Counted from the first letter of the stretch, positions 34,555 through 47,573 are shown. The stretch: 64,000 nucleotides of DNA from Zoroaster sp. YZ-2022 (GCA_029582265.1 CM055823.1:12402560-12466559); one strand, 5' to 3'. Notes: generated by a model from the sequence alone, not told the origin. Made by a program: numbers and translations.

Positions 34555-34640
34555 GGCCAGACTATTTTACCCTCCCAGCCTCAGTCTGGTTGGCTTTGTA
34601 TGGGAAGAAACCAAGATGGCTGTGTTGTGATCAAGATATA
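34555..34640. repeat. Dispersed repeat shared with 53270-53345
   Basis: GGCCAGACTATTT, CCAGCCTC-GT-TGGTT and A-CAAGATGGCTG blocks recur in the same order at 53270-53345. Confidence 0.5.
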
Positions 34641-35079
34641 CAGGCTAAAGGAAGTGATTGCAATAGCAAAATGTTCCCAATAGAATAAAGAGGAAGATTA
34701 TTATCTTAGTGGCGGATCCAGGATGCCATTAAAGGGGGAAGTACGGCAAAAAGGAAGTCCCAAAGCAAATAATAAAAACCTGTCAACGTGTACGAAAACA
34801 CATCAGCAGATATTTACTAAGATGAGCGATGAAAAGGAGGGGCGGGGGTGCGTGTTCCACTTAAATTTACCCTGGCTGCCTTATTCCCACTCTTCCGTGC
34901 CAAACGAAATTTTTATAAACAAACAATCGAAACAACTAACCAACCAAGAGAATTAATTTTATTGTTTGACGACAAATATTTAATTGGTAAACTGGTTGTG
35001 GCAGATGGATAATTACTATATACAAAAGCCCAGTTACAGTCAGTTTGAGTTCGTTACGCCTTCACACATGAGTATTGAA

Positions 35080-35420
35080 TAAAAAAAAAAGTCATACGCA
35101 ATGCAATCGATCACGTGCGACAATAACCTGATGACATCATCAATCAGTTGACCTTAATTGAAGATCACCCAACCGTGATGTATTACCACACTGCGTGTGC
35201 CATTCAGTCCTAGGTCAGCTCGTTCAAAATGTATACCCTTGGATATAAATCACCCTTGGAACCAGAAACCTTTGTATTTCATGTCAAAACATTATTGGTG
35301 ACATTTTGTTTTCTTTCTACACGTACGTTGGCAATAAGTTCACATCCACCCTTATTGCCTTCACAACTCTTCACAGCTCGGACACTCGTCTAGACTTTCA
35401 CCATCAATACATGAGTGAGA
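35080..35420. other. Non-coding, possibly conserved
   Basis: No gene. Contains ATCATCAATCAGTTGACC, TTAATTGAAGATCACC and TTGGATATAAATCACCC, homeodomain-like and TATA-like words. Conservation cannot be judged from one genome. Confidence 0.25.
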
Positions 35421-36115
35421 AATCTATTTGCAATGCACACGGTGTGGGCGGTTGCAGCGTGATCTGAACACATTAACAAACCGTCAAGACGAAGCCGAAC
35501 TTCGTGCTGTCAATTTCAAAGTGTTTCTTTAACGAACAAAACGTGAATATATAATGTCGAAAGTATACTGCACGGAGCAGCATCTTACCATAAAGAAAGA
35601 GTTTCACACTATTCTGTCATGATTTGGTTCAACCCAAAAGTGGATAGTGTAATTAACAGTCAATTCGTGCCGTCCGATTGACAGGCCGGATGGGTATGAC
35701 TACCATCTAGTTCGAGTTGACTTTCCCCACAAAGTATTCCTATCTTAATCGCAGTTTAACCCCATACCCCTCATCCACTTTGTAATTTAGATACCCGTTC
35801 CCTAAAGGAGCACCCTAGCAAATTAACATAATATCCAGGCCTGTCGGAAGGCATTGAAAAGTGGGGGCCAAAAGTTGGAGGGCAGAAATTTGTGGGGGAA
35901 AATGTGGGTTCAAGTGGGTATACAATGCATTGTATTTGTTTACATGTCACGGCAAAAAAAAGGGGCCGGGGGAATCATCCCCCATATTTTCCGATTTGGG
36001 GCCGGGTAACATTTATTTTCAAAGTGTGTTCGTGTTTGTTCATGAAAAGAGGGCGTACCTTCTGTAACCCAAACCAGAATCGAATTCACTTCAGTGTATT
36101 TGATCATTTCAAATA

Positions 36116-36404
36116 TACTGAACAGCAAAAGAAACGCAAGTTCGAGGTCTTGTCAAGTTTTCAAACAGAAGACAAACCATTTTGATTCTAATCACTCATT
36201 TAATGAAAAATGCTTTCAATTTGTGAGCTGAAAGTGACTGTTGAAATTGCATTGCAAGATTTTCACATTCAACAGTCACTTTCAGCTCACAAATTGAAAG
36301 CATTTTTCATTAAATGAGTGATTAGAATCAAAATGGTTTGTCTTCTGTTTGGACTTGCGTTTCTTTTGCTGTCCTCGGACTTGCGTTTCTTTTGCTGTTC
36401 AGTA
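36116..36404. mobile_element. Tc1/mariner-like hairpin MITE, 289 bp
   Basis: TA at 36114-36115 and 36405-36406 flank TACTGAACAGCAAAAGAAAC and its inverse GTTTCTTTTGCTGTTCAGTA. Inside is a near-perfect hairpin with arms of about 80 bp (about 36166-36248 and 36268-36352) around a 20-bp loop. The right terminus is tandemly duplicated (CTTGCGTTTCTTTTGCTG twice). TA duplication and the palindromic body fit a Tc1/mariner-derived MITE. Confidence 0.8.
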
Positions 36405-36438
36405 TACAAATGTATTCGAATAAAGATAGGAAATACAT

Positions 36439-36785
36439 AATAATAATAATAATGTGTGGATTTATATAGCGCACGTATCCACCAACTAAGTGGTGCTCAA
36501 GGCGCATTATATTATTATCCCTGCTCATAAGGCTCATAAATCATTCCTGAAACCATCTCAGCTCCCTGGGGAGTATACAGCTCAATTGCTGCCATTTCTA
36601 GCGCATATAGAGCAAACCAACTCTGCCTTCACAGGTACCCATTTAACCCCTGGGTGGAGAGAAACAATTATGATTAAGTGTCTTGCTCAAGGACACAAGT
36701 GTCACGGCCGTGATTCGAACCCACATTATGTTGCTAACACCAGAACTTGAAACCGGTAAGCTAGACCGCTCGGCCACGACACTCC
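36439..36785 (-). mobile_element. tRNA-Leu-derived SINE, minus strand
   Basis: Full-length relative of 3135-3533 with a short (TTA)n tail at 36439-36453. The head ends at CGCTCGGCCACGACACTCC. The anticodon-arm region has diverged (ACTTGAAACC on the plus strand). It lies 35 bp from the hairpin MITE. Confidence 0.85.
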
Positions 36786-37317
36786 AATACACAATATATA
36801 TAAGAAAGAAAAAAATATATTCGAAGACATTTAAATATATTTAACCACAGATCCAATGTGCCCACTGGTTCTAATGACAATATTTTCGACCAACAATGAT
36901 GTATCAACTGCTACTCCACAGGGGTGTGTCGATCCTGTCAGGTAAACCTTGACGACGCTGTTGCTTGCAGCGCCACCTGTTGATAACAACCCAACATCTC
37001 ATTTCCCATCACCACAGTCACGCCGGTCTGTCACGTGACTTAATGCACCTCCCACATGCACATCACTTTTACAACACACATACACACACACACAAACACA
37101 AACAAACAAAAGCACTACAAAAATAAAATATACATATAAAACAAATAATAAATAACTTAATTTTAGAAACCCCAACCCTATTTATTTATTTTGAGAAACT
37201 TTGGAAACAAAAATCAATACAATGACTGAGAAACACTCTTTTGCTCACTCACATACAACATGGGTTGCCACTTAAAAGTAACACCGTAGACAGTGTTGCA
37301 GTCGAGACCACATGATG

Positions 37318-37518
37318 TCGGAGACCAAGACCGAGACCGAGACCGAGATCTGGAGGTCCGAGACCTGGAGGCCGAGACCGAGACCTGGAGGTCCGAGACC
37401 GATACCAAGACCGATACATGGAGGTCTAAGACCGATACTGAGACCAAGACCTGGAGGTCTGAGACCGATACCAAGACCGAGACCTGGAGGTCTGAGACCG
37501 ATACCAAGACCGACATAA
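37318..37518. repeat. 33-bp minisatellite (GAGACC/GGAGGTC type)
   Basis: Five to six units built from GAGACCGATACCAAGACCGA and GACCTGGAGGTCT. An in-frame 11-residue repeat (TWRSETDTKTE) results on the plus strand; no flanking coding sequence supports a gene. Confidence 0.85.
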
Positions 37519-37519
37519 G

Positions 37520-39690
37520 CTATACTATAAAACTAACAACAATTCATCACAATTATATAAGGGCTCACATTTTTGGGAAAACGACGAAAAACTGTATCAC
37601 GTTTTTTTAAACATAAATTTGTATGTTTTGTTTCAATTTTGCCGTCTGGTTATTTTTTGAAATTTGACGAAACTATTCCTAATTTCTCTAAAATGAAAGC
37701 ACTTCCAGACAGAATTATTACTCAGGATGATTCATACTTGTAACACATTTACACTAAAGTATGTTAGCAGATGATAATCCGTCAATTTGATAATATTGAA
37801 ATTACCAATATTGTTCCTCCTTTTAATTCGAGATGAGAACATACATACACGCCCCACTCCACAACCACCCTGTCTAGAACATCACCATCCAGCCAAGTAC
37901 GGTATGTACGTGAGAGTTTCATGCCCGGTCCTCAGTGTCTCTTTATTTGACACGGACCGATCTTTTCCCGTTTAACGGTTGGAAATCTAACAAAAGTATC
38001 ATAATATTCGAATCGTAACTGTGAAGTTTACTTGCACTGCAAAAACTGTGGTGTTAAAACTACACCATTGGTGTTTATATTAGGCAACTCGCACAATATA
38101 AATACCATGGAAGACTAGTTGACACCACTCGTGTTATTTTAACACCTCAGGTTTTGCATGGTGGTGCAAAGCTGATGATGGTATCAATCTTCCAAAGGAA
38201 AATTATTGTGTGTGAGGTGCAGTCACTTATAAGAAATAAGTTCGAATTTAAAAACTCTTTCCTATATTCCACGTTAGAATGAATACAAACAAATTGAATG
38301 CATTTTCACTCTATATTTACACGTTGACGATACAGGGTTAGAAATTCAGCTTAGTTATAATTACTATGAATATGCTAACTTGATTCAAAGAGATATTGTA
38401 CTTTCAATTTAATACTAAGTTTCATAAAATCGTATCACCAAATAGGCCTAGTATTATTTTCCTATTTAACGACCAAAAAGAAAGTGACAATATTCACAAG
38501 TTACAATTTTGAATAATAATAGACTCAAGCCCTTGACGACGTTGGTAGACCTCCGTTGATCCAGTGTAGTGTCCCTTTAGTGTTAAAGCCCCGTAAAGCA
38601 AGTCTGTATGGTTGAAGCATTGGTGTGTAAACATTGGACACACTAAGTCAGTGAAGACTAGTATTAATATAAGTGTAAGACACAGAGCTAAGCATAGTAC
38701 TTGTCCAACTTGTCTAAAAATGCATTCTGAAATAATTGGAATGTTTTGACTAACAAGGAACATGCATAATCCATCGTAGCAGCTTAACTCGATTGGAAAA
38801 TAGTTTCAAATTGTATGAATTCAAAACATGTATATTCCTAAATATAGAAACCAAACGCATGTAAGCGGAGTACACAGTGTGTGATATGCTGCGTATTGGA
38901 TTATACAGAAACAACAATAGGTTTGGCATTCATGCGTTTAATACACGCACACGAACGGTGACGACTTCACACTATGCATGCTTCACATTTTGAACACAAT
39001 AAAAATGTAAAAGCGCCCTCTGCCGGTCAAATGGGAGAAATCATGTTATAGGCCTACATACGGCTGTTAAGAGAAATATTGTGAGTTTCCGTACTGACAT
39101 CAGCAAGTTGTTTGACGTCCGACGTATTGTGTGACAACCTGTGAACCATTTGGTGGTGATCATTTATATATTTTAGAAAGGCTTCCATTTCTAAAGAAAT
39201 AAGAACAAACTGTCAAATTTCGGGTGATGTTTTGCTTTCCGTTTACGTCAATGTTCTCAGCCACGTGATCATAGAGCACCCATTGGGCTGATTTTTGTCA
39301 GATGCTATGCATATTTCTTGATTCTCATTTAGTATGCATGGATGGAGTTCCATTTTATCAATGGTGTTTGCTATTTTAAAGCTGCAGTCTCACCGTGTTT
39401 AGAGCGCAGTGCTATCTAGACCGGGCATGACATCGTGTACAGTCACCTTAGCCCCACAAGTCACGTAAAGTTGCCTTGTCTATAGGCGGGGTGCTCTGAT
39501 CAACGTCGAGACTGCATCCTTGAACAGTCACCGTTGGTTAAGTCTCAATGTCTATGGGGGAGGGGGTATATTTGTACCCATGGAACCCCACCTCACAGCC
39601 TAATGCATGCTGCATTGTATTTGTCATGATAACTTTAAATTAATTTGTGTACCTTCCCTTGTTATCACTCTGTCTGTCAACCAATGTCAT
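37520..39690. other. Intergenic, dispersed-repeat fragments only
   Basis: 38160-38420 carries GATGATGGTATCAATCTTCC, GGTGCAGTCACTTATAAG and TTGATTCAAAGAGAT, pieces of the repeat also seen at 21775, 40810, 48360, 53580, 58610 and 62260. No gene seen. Confidence 0.45.
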
Positions 39691-39691
39691 T

Positions 39692-39937
39692 GACGGATCC
39701 AGGGGGGGGGGGGGGTGGCTAAGGGGGCTGTAGCCCCCCTAAAATCGTTAAAAAAACTAAAACAAAAACAAACAAAAAAAGAGAGAGAGAGAGGGGGAGG
39801 AGAGAACGCACTCCCATCCCCTCACTGTGCTATGTTTTTCTCTCCCTTTGATTATTTCATTGTAATTTTTGTAGTACTGAAAAAAAAATTGTTTTTGATA
39901 TTCAGCCCCCCCCCCTAAAAAATGTTCTGGATCCGCC
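39692..39937. mobile_element. hAT-like MITE with GGATCCAG ends
   Basis: GACGGATCCAGGGGGG at the left and CTGGATCCGCC at the right form short inverted ends around G-rich and C-rich arms that can pair. The target duplication is not clear, so the class is inferred from the CGGATCCAG-type terminus. Confidence 0.45.
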
Positions 39938-39939
39938 CA

Positions 39940-41990
39940 TGCATGTATAACCACACAATATTTTCATATGTATCCTACAACACTGCGACGATATGAAGTC
40001 AACTAAACCTGCAATTAAACCTGCAATAACTACAAAAAGTTGACGATGAATTTTCCTTAAAAAACGACATTTATTTATCTCCTAACAGGCAATAATAACA
40101 CTTTATTATACATTTGAATGCATCTATAGTTGATAAGATTCAAGCGATATTAACAAAAACAAACCTATGAAGGGTTCAACTTATTTCATTATGTCGTCGA
40201 AAATACATTCAGTTTATAATTATTCATTCTGATGTGGTAATGGATCAGTTGATTATTCATCTCAGATTTGCATTTTAATTCAAGAAAATGTCAGCCTGTC
40301 AGATCATGGACCATTTGCTCTAAAAAGGGAACATGGTCAAACGAAATAACTTAACTCGTAATGTTTGGTACCGTACCAAGCTAAAACCAAGTAAGCTTTA
40401 TAATAATTATGTTTTTTTGTTGGGGCCATTACCCATGGTGTACAGCTCCATTTAATTTGTTTTCACCACATATTGCCCAATGTTGATTTTGTAAACTAAA
40501 TAAAACAATCGACGCGGCATTGTCCCGTGCCCCACTCGCGTCATACAAATATAATCGAAGTTGTCCTTAGGATTATTTTAATTATAACCACATATGTGAC
40601 AAAAGGCTGTGCATGGAGTGATATAGGTGTGTGTGTGTGTGTGTGAGCCTGTAGGCGTCTAGTGAGCGGAGACGATGCTTTTTAAACAGGGCAGGCCCAT
40701 GAGTTAAGTTGGCCGTTTAACGCAGTGTCGGCGTTGAAGGTGTGTGTACATCATGACTGGGTATTACTCAAAAAAGAAACCAAGTGAACTATCATCTAAG
40801 AGCTTAAGTATTGTTAATGGTACCAAACATCATGAGAGGTTATTCCGTCTGAAATGTAAGTCATTTTCGATAAAACGTGAATAAATATTCAAATATGTAA
40901 TAGATCATCAGCTAATGATTCATTTCCACATTAAAATGGATACAAATAATATGAATGCATTTTCACAAAATGTTCGTTAGCGATCGTCCCAACGAAATAA
41001 CCTGAAACTTTCTCACGTTGGTTTCTGTATATTATATCTGACTTTAAGCCAATGTCGGTGTTAAAAACAAAGTCGATGGCATAATGAATAAAAGGCTGTT
41101 TTTCAGCTGGTATAGAGAGGGTGTATCTCTTAATCAAATTACGTTTTAAAGAATTATTATGGTCTTTCACAGAATGGAGTTATTCACACTTGGAACGATG
41201 TAATTTTTAACGGTAACATCTGGTTTAAACATCATGCTTTGAATAAAAAGAGCACGATATTTGATTTAGAAGGCAGCTACCTAGTTACGACTTATTTAGG
41301 GTGAAAAACAAATATAATAGGCCTAAGTTAATTCATATTCGTTTTCATTTTGTAGTTTATTAATGGGTATAATCATAACAAAGCGTTCGAAAAATGAAAA
41401 GGATGAAAACAATTTTTTTAAAACAATTTAATAGAAAAAAGAGCGATTTCTACGGTTAATAACTAGAAACTAACAAACTTATAAATGGCATTTCGATAAA
41501 TGATGCATGCGCCATGTGATAAATCAATAATATACATGGATGGAAACACCAGAAAGCTTACTTGCTCTTTAGAGAGAGAAATGCATTTTCCTGTTAATCT
41601 GTCACCCTCAATTTGGGTTCTGTATGCAATATTTTTGTCTAGCACACAGTCAACCACGTGGACGTGCGTGCATAGTATTAACAGTGAAAGCTTAGTGAGG
41701 GTAATTAAACCAAGCACTAACACTGACTTTCCACAATGGGGAACTAGAGCGAGAGATGGTTAAGAACAATCGATAGCCTGACGCTGAGTTAAATCAACGT
41801 TAATATCTTGAAGTTGTTTAACATGCTGGGCAAAAAGAAGATAATTCACAACATTCTGTACACTTTTTGGACATAAACATTAAGAATGGAAGAATTAAAT
41901 GGCTGAAAGAAACTCTTGACCAGGTGAAGTTCAATGTGACGACAGCCGTCCAACTTCGATAATTCATGTCACAAACGTCCATTGAAAAGT
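39940..41990. other. Intergenic, AT-rich, no gene seen
   Basis: A (GT)9 run near 40627. Dispersed-repeat pieces at about 40800-41000 (GGTACCAAACATCATGAGAG and CGTCTGAAAT). Confidence 0.4.
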
Positions 41991-41999
41991 CAGTTATAT

Positions 42000-43960
42000 C
42001 GAATTAATAAGCGACAACAATTTTACTTCCGAACACAGAGAGTCCAAAACTAGTAAACAAAATAAATTTCAAATGCAAACAAAATGCTTTTAAGATCTTT
42101 TTAAGTAGGAGAATGTCATGAAAATGGATTGGAAAATACAGCCCGGACGGTCGGAGACGGCACGATTTATATGGCAAGAATCGCACCGCGGAGCCACACA
42201 AAGGACAACAGTATACAATATAAGCCGTATATAAGCTCATATGTGGCAAAAAAACCGAAAATGGATCTTAAAACCCACAGGAAATCATGAAATCATCATC
42301 AGCTGACGAGAAAATGTGAGGAGACTGCGTGGTTTTTGGGCACAAGAGAGCCCCAGTCTGCCAGTGTGAAATCAGTGCCTTAACCGGCACACATAGATGG
42401 GATACGCTCAAACGACGCCCAACAAAAGAACAGCATAATCTAATTATTCATTGTAAACACAAGTGGCTTCTACTGCGCAAACGCGGTACTCGCGAGGCGC
42501 TAAAATTGAAGTGGCAAAACTTTTGGCGAACAGGACTTCTGGCGCGCTTTATTGCGCAGGAAATACAAAACGGCCCAGCTGTCACGGGTACAGACCTTTG
42601 GATTTGTATAATTTTAGATCCCTCTAGATGAATATAGACGGAATTATGGCTTGCCGTGCTGTATTTGGACTGGGAAATCCCTCTTCCGGGTTGGCCTTGT
42701 GCTTTTGAGAAGTTCCACAAAAGTTGCAAGAAGTTTTGGGGAGATTTCTCTCCTTTTTTCGCGTGGACCCGAAGTTGCACAGAAGGTGCGCACTGTGTGA
42801 TGCAAGGGGTGATACGTTTGAAATAAAGTGGCAGGCTGGAAATAGACGGGCGCATGCTGCCTGGCCGTCGGTGCTTGGCTATTAACGATAGAGACTGGGA
42901 AAGCGGTAGGAATATAGGCACTCGGGCTCGGATTGGACGTATACACAGAAGCGAGTCTGCCAAGCTAGCGTACGCCTTACTCTCCCGCACGTGCCCTTAG
43001 CTTTTCATCTTTACAATGAGAAAGACAAAGTGGTATATTAGAGCAGAGTAGGCTTTATTTTGGCAGGGTTTGCAGGGCGAGCGCGACAGGTCAGAACTGC
43101 AGCTGGCGGGGGAGAAACACGACGACCGATCATCGGCAGGCAAACACGAGAGATTTGAGATAGGTATTGCTTTAACTGAGCAGAGCCTCCAAACACGCTT
43201 TGTCTCTGGCTACTAAATGAGCATAAACAGCTGCCATCACTAAATGGGGAGCATTTAAAAACATATAAATAATAAAGCTGATGGGGGCCGACAATGCCAG
43301 GAGACCTCGAGCTAAGCGGGCTCCCAAGAACCTAGCGAAGCGATCTAAATATGAATGTCAGTCCGTCTGCCGATATTCGCCCCCTGATTGGCGATGAGGC
43401 CTCGTAGTTACCCCGCTCGCCAATCCATTAAATTGCGTTTAATTACATTTTGCCCGGGAAATTGTAATGCTAACCGATTCCCCTTTGTGGAATATGCAAA
43501 TAGTCGGAGGGGGGAGCGCAAGAAGTGGGGCTATTCAGTACGGGTGACAATTACTGGAGTCAGTGGCAGGTGCATCGATTGTCTACCGTCGCCTAATGTC
43601 GTTTTCGGGGGAGTGATTGGAGAGGAACCGCACTCGATCACGGAGAAGCGAGCAAACGCCAGGCAGATTGCTTGCTTTCTTCGCCCGTCCCACGCCAAGT
43701 TTTTTTTCTCTTACTGGTCTCCCTCGCCTGGACGGGCGACGGCTCTTGGTCGCCTCCCTTTGTCCTTACCCTCGTTTGTCCCACATGGCACCGGGCTACT
43801 GCCCCTTAAGACGATTCCCTGCAGTGTCTTGGAGACGGTTGGCCAAGGAGCGGACAGTCACCAGTCTAAAAGAAGCCGCCAGGGGGTAACGAAAGACCAA
43901 GAACATGTTCCCTTGGTCTGTCCATCTGAAATCGCCAGTGATCAAGGCAGCCACGTGCAT
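42000..43960. promoter_or_regulatory. GC-richer, enhancer-like non-coding block
   Basis: An unusual 2-kb island with few repeats, rich in transcription-factor-like words: CACAAAGGACAA (Sox-type, about 42196), ATTTATATGGC (about 42164), CAGCTGCCATCA (about 43230), GTTTAATTACATTTTG (about 43437), octamer ATGCAAAT at 43494-43501 and CCCCCTGATTGGC (about 43380). Open frames of 219 (43388-44047, plus) and 180 codons (42448-42990, minus) exist but contain no recognisable domain and overlap in several frames, as GC-rich non-coding DNA does. Conserved non-coding status is inference. Confidence 0.35.
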
Positions 43961-44089
43961 AGAAGACAATTGATTCATATGGGTAGAGGACATGTTTTAC
44001 TGCTCAAAGACGATATTGGGTCTTATGAAGCAAATCCGATCCTGTGAACGTCCAATTTCGTTCAAACTATTTACTTTTCCATTATAACG

Positions 44090-44640
44090 CTGCGGTCCCG
44101 ACTGGACCGATTGGGACATTCTTCATGATGCTTCTCATACCCCTGCATCTCCGTATGCTAATTTTTTGACCTTTTGATGAGGTCAAAGGTCAAATTACGA
44201 AGCGGATGACCCCATCAGACCAGTTCGGCAGCTTTTCGTCACAAAGCCGGCACGAGCGAGCGACGAGAAATGACGAAAATGGGAGGAATATTTTGATTTT
44301 AGAAACAAATGTTGAGTAGTCTTACAGAGGGCGTGTCTCGTTCTGTCACATTTTGCTATTTAATTTACCTGACTATGTCACAGGTCACGAGGTCATAGGG
44401 AATGACCTAATTCTTCTGACCTCACCTTCGAAGGTTCGGCACAATGCCGGCACAAATGAGTCATTTTGAGGAAAACCCCAAAACGTTTGAATTTTATGCG
44501 CTAAAACTGAATAATGAGGCGTGACGAACGTGTCTTGATTAGCCCATCACTGCCTCACTATTTTGACGGTATGTGGATAGGGTCAAGGGTCAAGGTCGTA
44601 TGCAAATCAGAAGATCCTTACACGACGTCTTGTTTCAGAT
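44090..44640. repeat. Diverged tandem repeat, about 250-bp unit
   Basis: Blocks recur in order: GAGGTCA..., GACC...TTCGGCA, TTCGTCACAAAGCCGGCAC versus TCGGCACAATGCCGGCAC, then GAGAAATGACGAAAATGGGAG versus GAGTCATTTTGAGGAAAACC. Two diverged copies. Confidence 0.45.
44180..44192 (+). promoter_or_regulatory. Perfect DR1 nuclear-receptor site
   Basis: AGGTCAAAGGTCA: two AGGTCA half-sites with one base between, the HNF4/RXR/COUP-TF pattern. Repeated at 45006-45018 and, with one mismatch, at 45624-45636. Confidence 0.5.
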
Positions 44641-45005
44641 TGATGTTGCCATAATGACGTCACGATATCTGTTGTACAACAGCTATGGACAAAAATCAAG
44701 GGTACTTTTTTAAACAGATTGTTTTCTCTTGCTTATAATGATTTTTTTATGTCATTACTCGACACATTCTTAACATTACGCTAATTAGGATGGTTTACAT
44801 ACTGTATGACGAACGATATGACGTCATTAAACAATTGCGCTCACAAAAGACTTTATTTCGGCGCACACAAAGTATACAAGTTAAACAAATATAAACATAA
44901 ACCAAACGTTTTTTATTCGTAAATTCTAATTGATCTGATTTTGTGTGCGCGTTTTCCAGATTTTTACACCAATACTTCGAGCATAGTTTACAGTATGCCA
45001 TTATG

Positions 45006-45018
45006 AGGTCAAAGGTCA
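45006..45018 (+). promoter_or_regulatory. Perfect DR1 nuclear-receptor site
   Basis: AGGTCAAAGGTCA, same orientation as at 44180. Confidence 0.5.
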
Positions 45019-45623
45019 GGAATATAATGTATGATTGTGGAATAGCACAATTACTGCACAAGAGACCAGCCTCGGCAGCCGATAAAAAAATCCGATTTAC
45101 TTTTCAAAATAAATGTCGTAATAAGAAAAGCCGTATATCCGTATAAAATATATAATTTGTTGTAATTATCTGTTTGTTGGAAATGACCTTATTTCAACTG
45201 TATTTATACAATGCGTGTTGTTGTGCAGGCTGCATGACGAATACAGATCTGTGTAATTTAATTTCAGAGAGATTTTTCCAACACTTTCTGAAACGATTCT
45301 TACAACTTCTAGCTTCAAAATTCGTTGGAAAATTTATCGGATATTTTCAAATCCTTAGTTGAACGAAAGGATGCGGGGTTTGGGATGGACGAGAGTGAAA
45401 GGATATTATGTGATGACATTAGTGTTGGGATTGGACAGACATTCAGGAAGATGACAAAATGACAAGTCATAAACCAATGATAGGGTGTGAGTTATTGATA
45501 CGTTAAAGATGTCGGTCATTATAATTATTACAATGATGATGACAGTAATGATGACAATTAAAACCTAACCCGCTGTGGCTTGAAATTCATTGCAACTCAG
45601 AGCTTCTCAGTACATCGTTCAAG

Positions 45624-45636
45624 AGGTCAAAGGTCG
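45624..45636 (+). promoter_or_regulatory. DR1-like site (one mismatch)
   Basis: AGGTCAAAGGTCG, same orientation as the other two. Confidence 0.4.
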
Positions 45637-45849
45637 AGGGATGGAGGAACGGAGATAACTCCGCCCGTCTCTCATTAAAACATAAGTCATTGGAGACATT
45701 GAGAGAAAGTGATTTCCATTAGAATTTTGTTCACTGAACAAAGAGTTTAATTGAATAGAGGAATTATTTGATTGTGTGATGATCCGACCAGGTGGAGCAG
45801 AAGCCTTTGATGAAATCTGAATACATCGACCCATCAACCTAATTCTTAA

Positions 45850-46620
45850 ATTCAAGAAAAAAAAACACCGAGTTGAGAATCATGTTGACTATGTGACAGT
45901 GTTTTGGCGGGTGCAGAATGTGAAAATGGATAGATGTGTTTCCTAATTTGACGGGAAATTCTGCAACATACGTGCTTGAAAAGGGTCAGATTGAAGGGAC
46001 CGACATGGCCAAAAGCACGCCGGATGAGGAGCAGGTTGCTCGGTAGGGCCTCGCCGCGCCGCATACGCCCAACTCCCGGGCAAGAAGCGGTCAAAATGAC
46101 AGGTGGGATTGTCAGTCGGAAAGAAAAGACCCGCTCACCCGGCGGGGAATGCACGTAGAAAGAGAAAAGATCACGCAATCACCGAGTATTGGCTTCAAGT
46201 TGGTCTCTTATAATCTGCCATGGATTGTAATGGGTAGACGAAGCAGATAATGCAATAAATCTGGCCTGCTCTCCGAGGCGCGCCATGTCATTTTTGTTCT
46301 TGTGTTCGGGAGTCAGGCGACCACCCCGTGGTGCGCCTGTAGATTTCATTTCATTATTATTGTATTTCATTGACTTAATATGATAGCCGATACGTCAGAT
46401 GGCACCGTTTCTCGCGCCAAAAAGTGACAATAAAACTTGTATGGGGAGATAATAAAAGATAATTGCAGGGCTTTTCAGAATGCCACTGATCACGCTAAGT
46501 ATGTGCTTTTGTAATTCTGGGAACAAGTTTACTTGCTCAATGTGAGTTTGGAGCCGACCACATGTCACCAAAGACACGCTAGTTAGATTCGTGGCGAATC
46601 AGTCAGAGAATCAGTCCATC
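45850..46620. promoter_or_regulatory. Second enhancer-like GC-richer block
   Basis: Repeat-free and CpG-containing, with TATAATCTGCCATGGATTGT, AGATAATGCAATAAATC and GGCGCGCC. Several short frames are open on both strands, none recognisable. Candidate conserved non-coding element. Confidence 0.3.
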
Positions 46621-47039
46621 CACCTTAACCTCGTACCGCTTCAAAGTTGTTGTTTTGCAAGTGATATTTGAAACAAAGTTTTATGTGATCCTAAATAGTG
46701 TTTTCACTGACACGTTTTGTCATTTGATTCTATATTGTGACATTGCAGATTTTTTTTATTCATGACAGATTTGTCATTTTCGGAAAAGCATAAATGATCA
46801 CAGTTTTACATAAAACATCTCTAAAAAATATGTCTGGCTCAGGTGCCGTCATTTTAGTAACATTGTGAAATAATTTCGAACAATCAGAATGAATTTTATC
46901 ACTTTTTTTATATATAATTAACGATACAATGAAATAAGCTACAACTTACAAGTTAATTTATATGCATATAGTTTGATTCTTAATATAATTTAAGTATGGA
47001 TGCATTTACATACATTTATCAAAGGTGTATATTGGCTTG

Positions 47040-47573
47040 AAAGGGAAGGTAAAACATAGGTAATTACCAGATTACCAAATTAACGAATTATTGTTTAAAA
47101 ATTAATACTTGTTGTAAAGCCAGTAAACATATTAATTATTCTAAAAAACAGGAATTGATAGGCTTATGACGAATTAATAAAACGGTTGCCGGACGGCAAA
47201 GGTCACTCAATGATACTCTACAGGTCACACTCCCATATATTTAAAGGAGTGCTGAGAAAAGGGGAAAAAACAATTATAAAGAATACAGAAAGAATATAGA
47301 ATACATAACTGGAAATAAGTAATTTCATCTTAAAGAAAGCAGGAGTTGTTATGTCGAGTTAACAAACATTGCTGTCCGGTATAAGGCCTATTTATTTTAT
47401 GCAAAACATCAAAATAACAAACAAATATAACAGTTTTTCGTCGTTTTCTCAAACACTTGAGCACCTATAGTAATTAAACTGTCACAGGTTAGTTTTATGA
47501 TATATTTTTTGAACACCTGAAATTAATTGAATGTACTAACCCAAAACCAATGTTCAGTGTACCTTCCATTTAA
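47040..47573. mobile_element. GGGAAGGTAC-family element
   Basis: Left AAGGGAAGGTAAAACATAGG + TAATTACC; right CCAATGTTCAGTGTACCTTC + CATTTAA, an inverted pair. The interior has TTGCCGGACGGCAA and CTGTCACAGGTTAGTTTTATG blocks shared with other dispersed copies. No transposase. Confidence 0.5.

Noticed and set aside
37214..37610. Arg/Asp/Thr repeat protein
   Set aside because: 33-bp minisatellite with several frames open; no conserved flanks.
42448..42990. 180-codon minus-strand ORF
   Set aside because: Same reason; no domain, signal peptide or splice context.
43388..44047. 219-codon plus-strand ORF
   Set aside because: GC-rich region with overlapping open frames on both strands and no domain; better explained as non-coding regulatory DNA.
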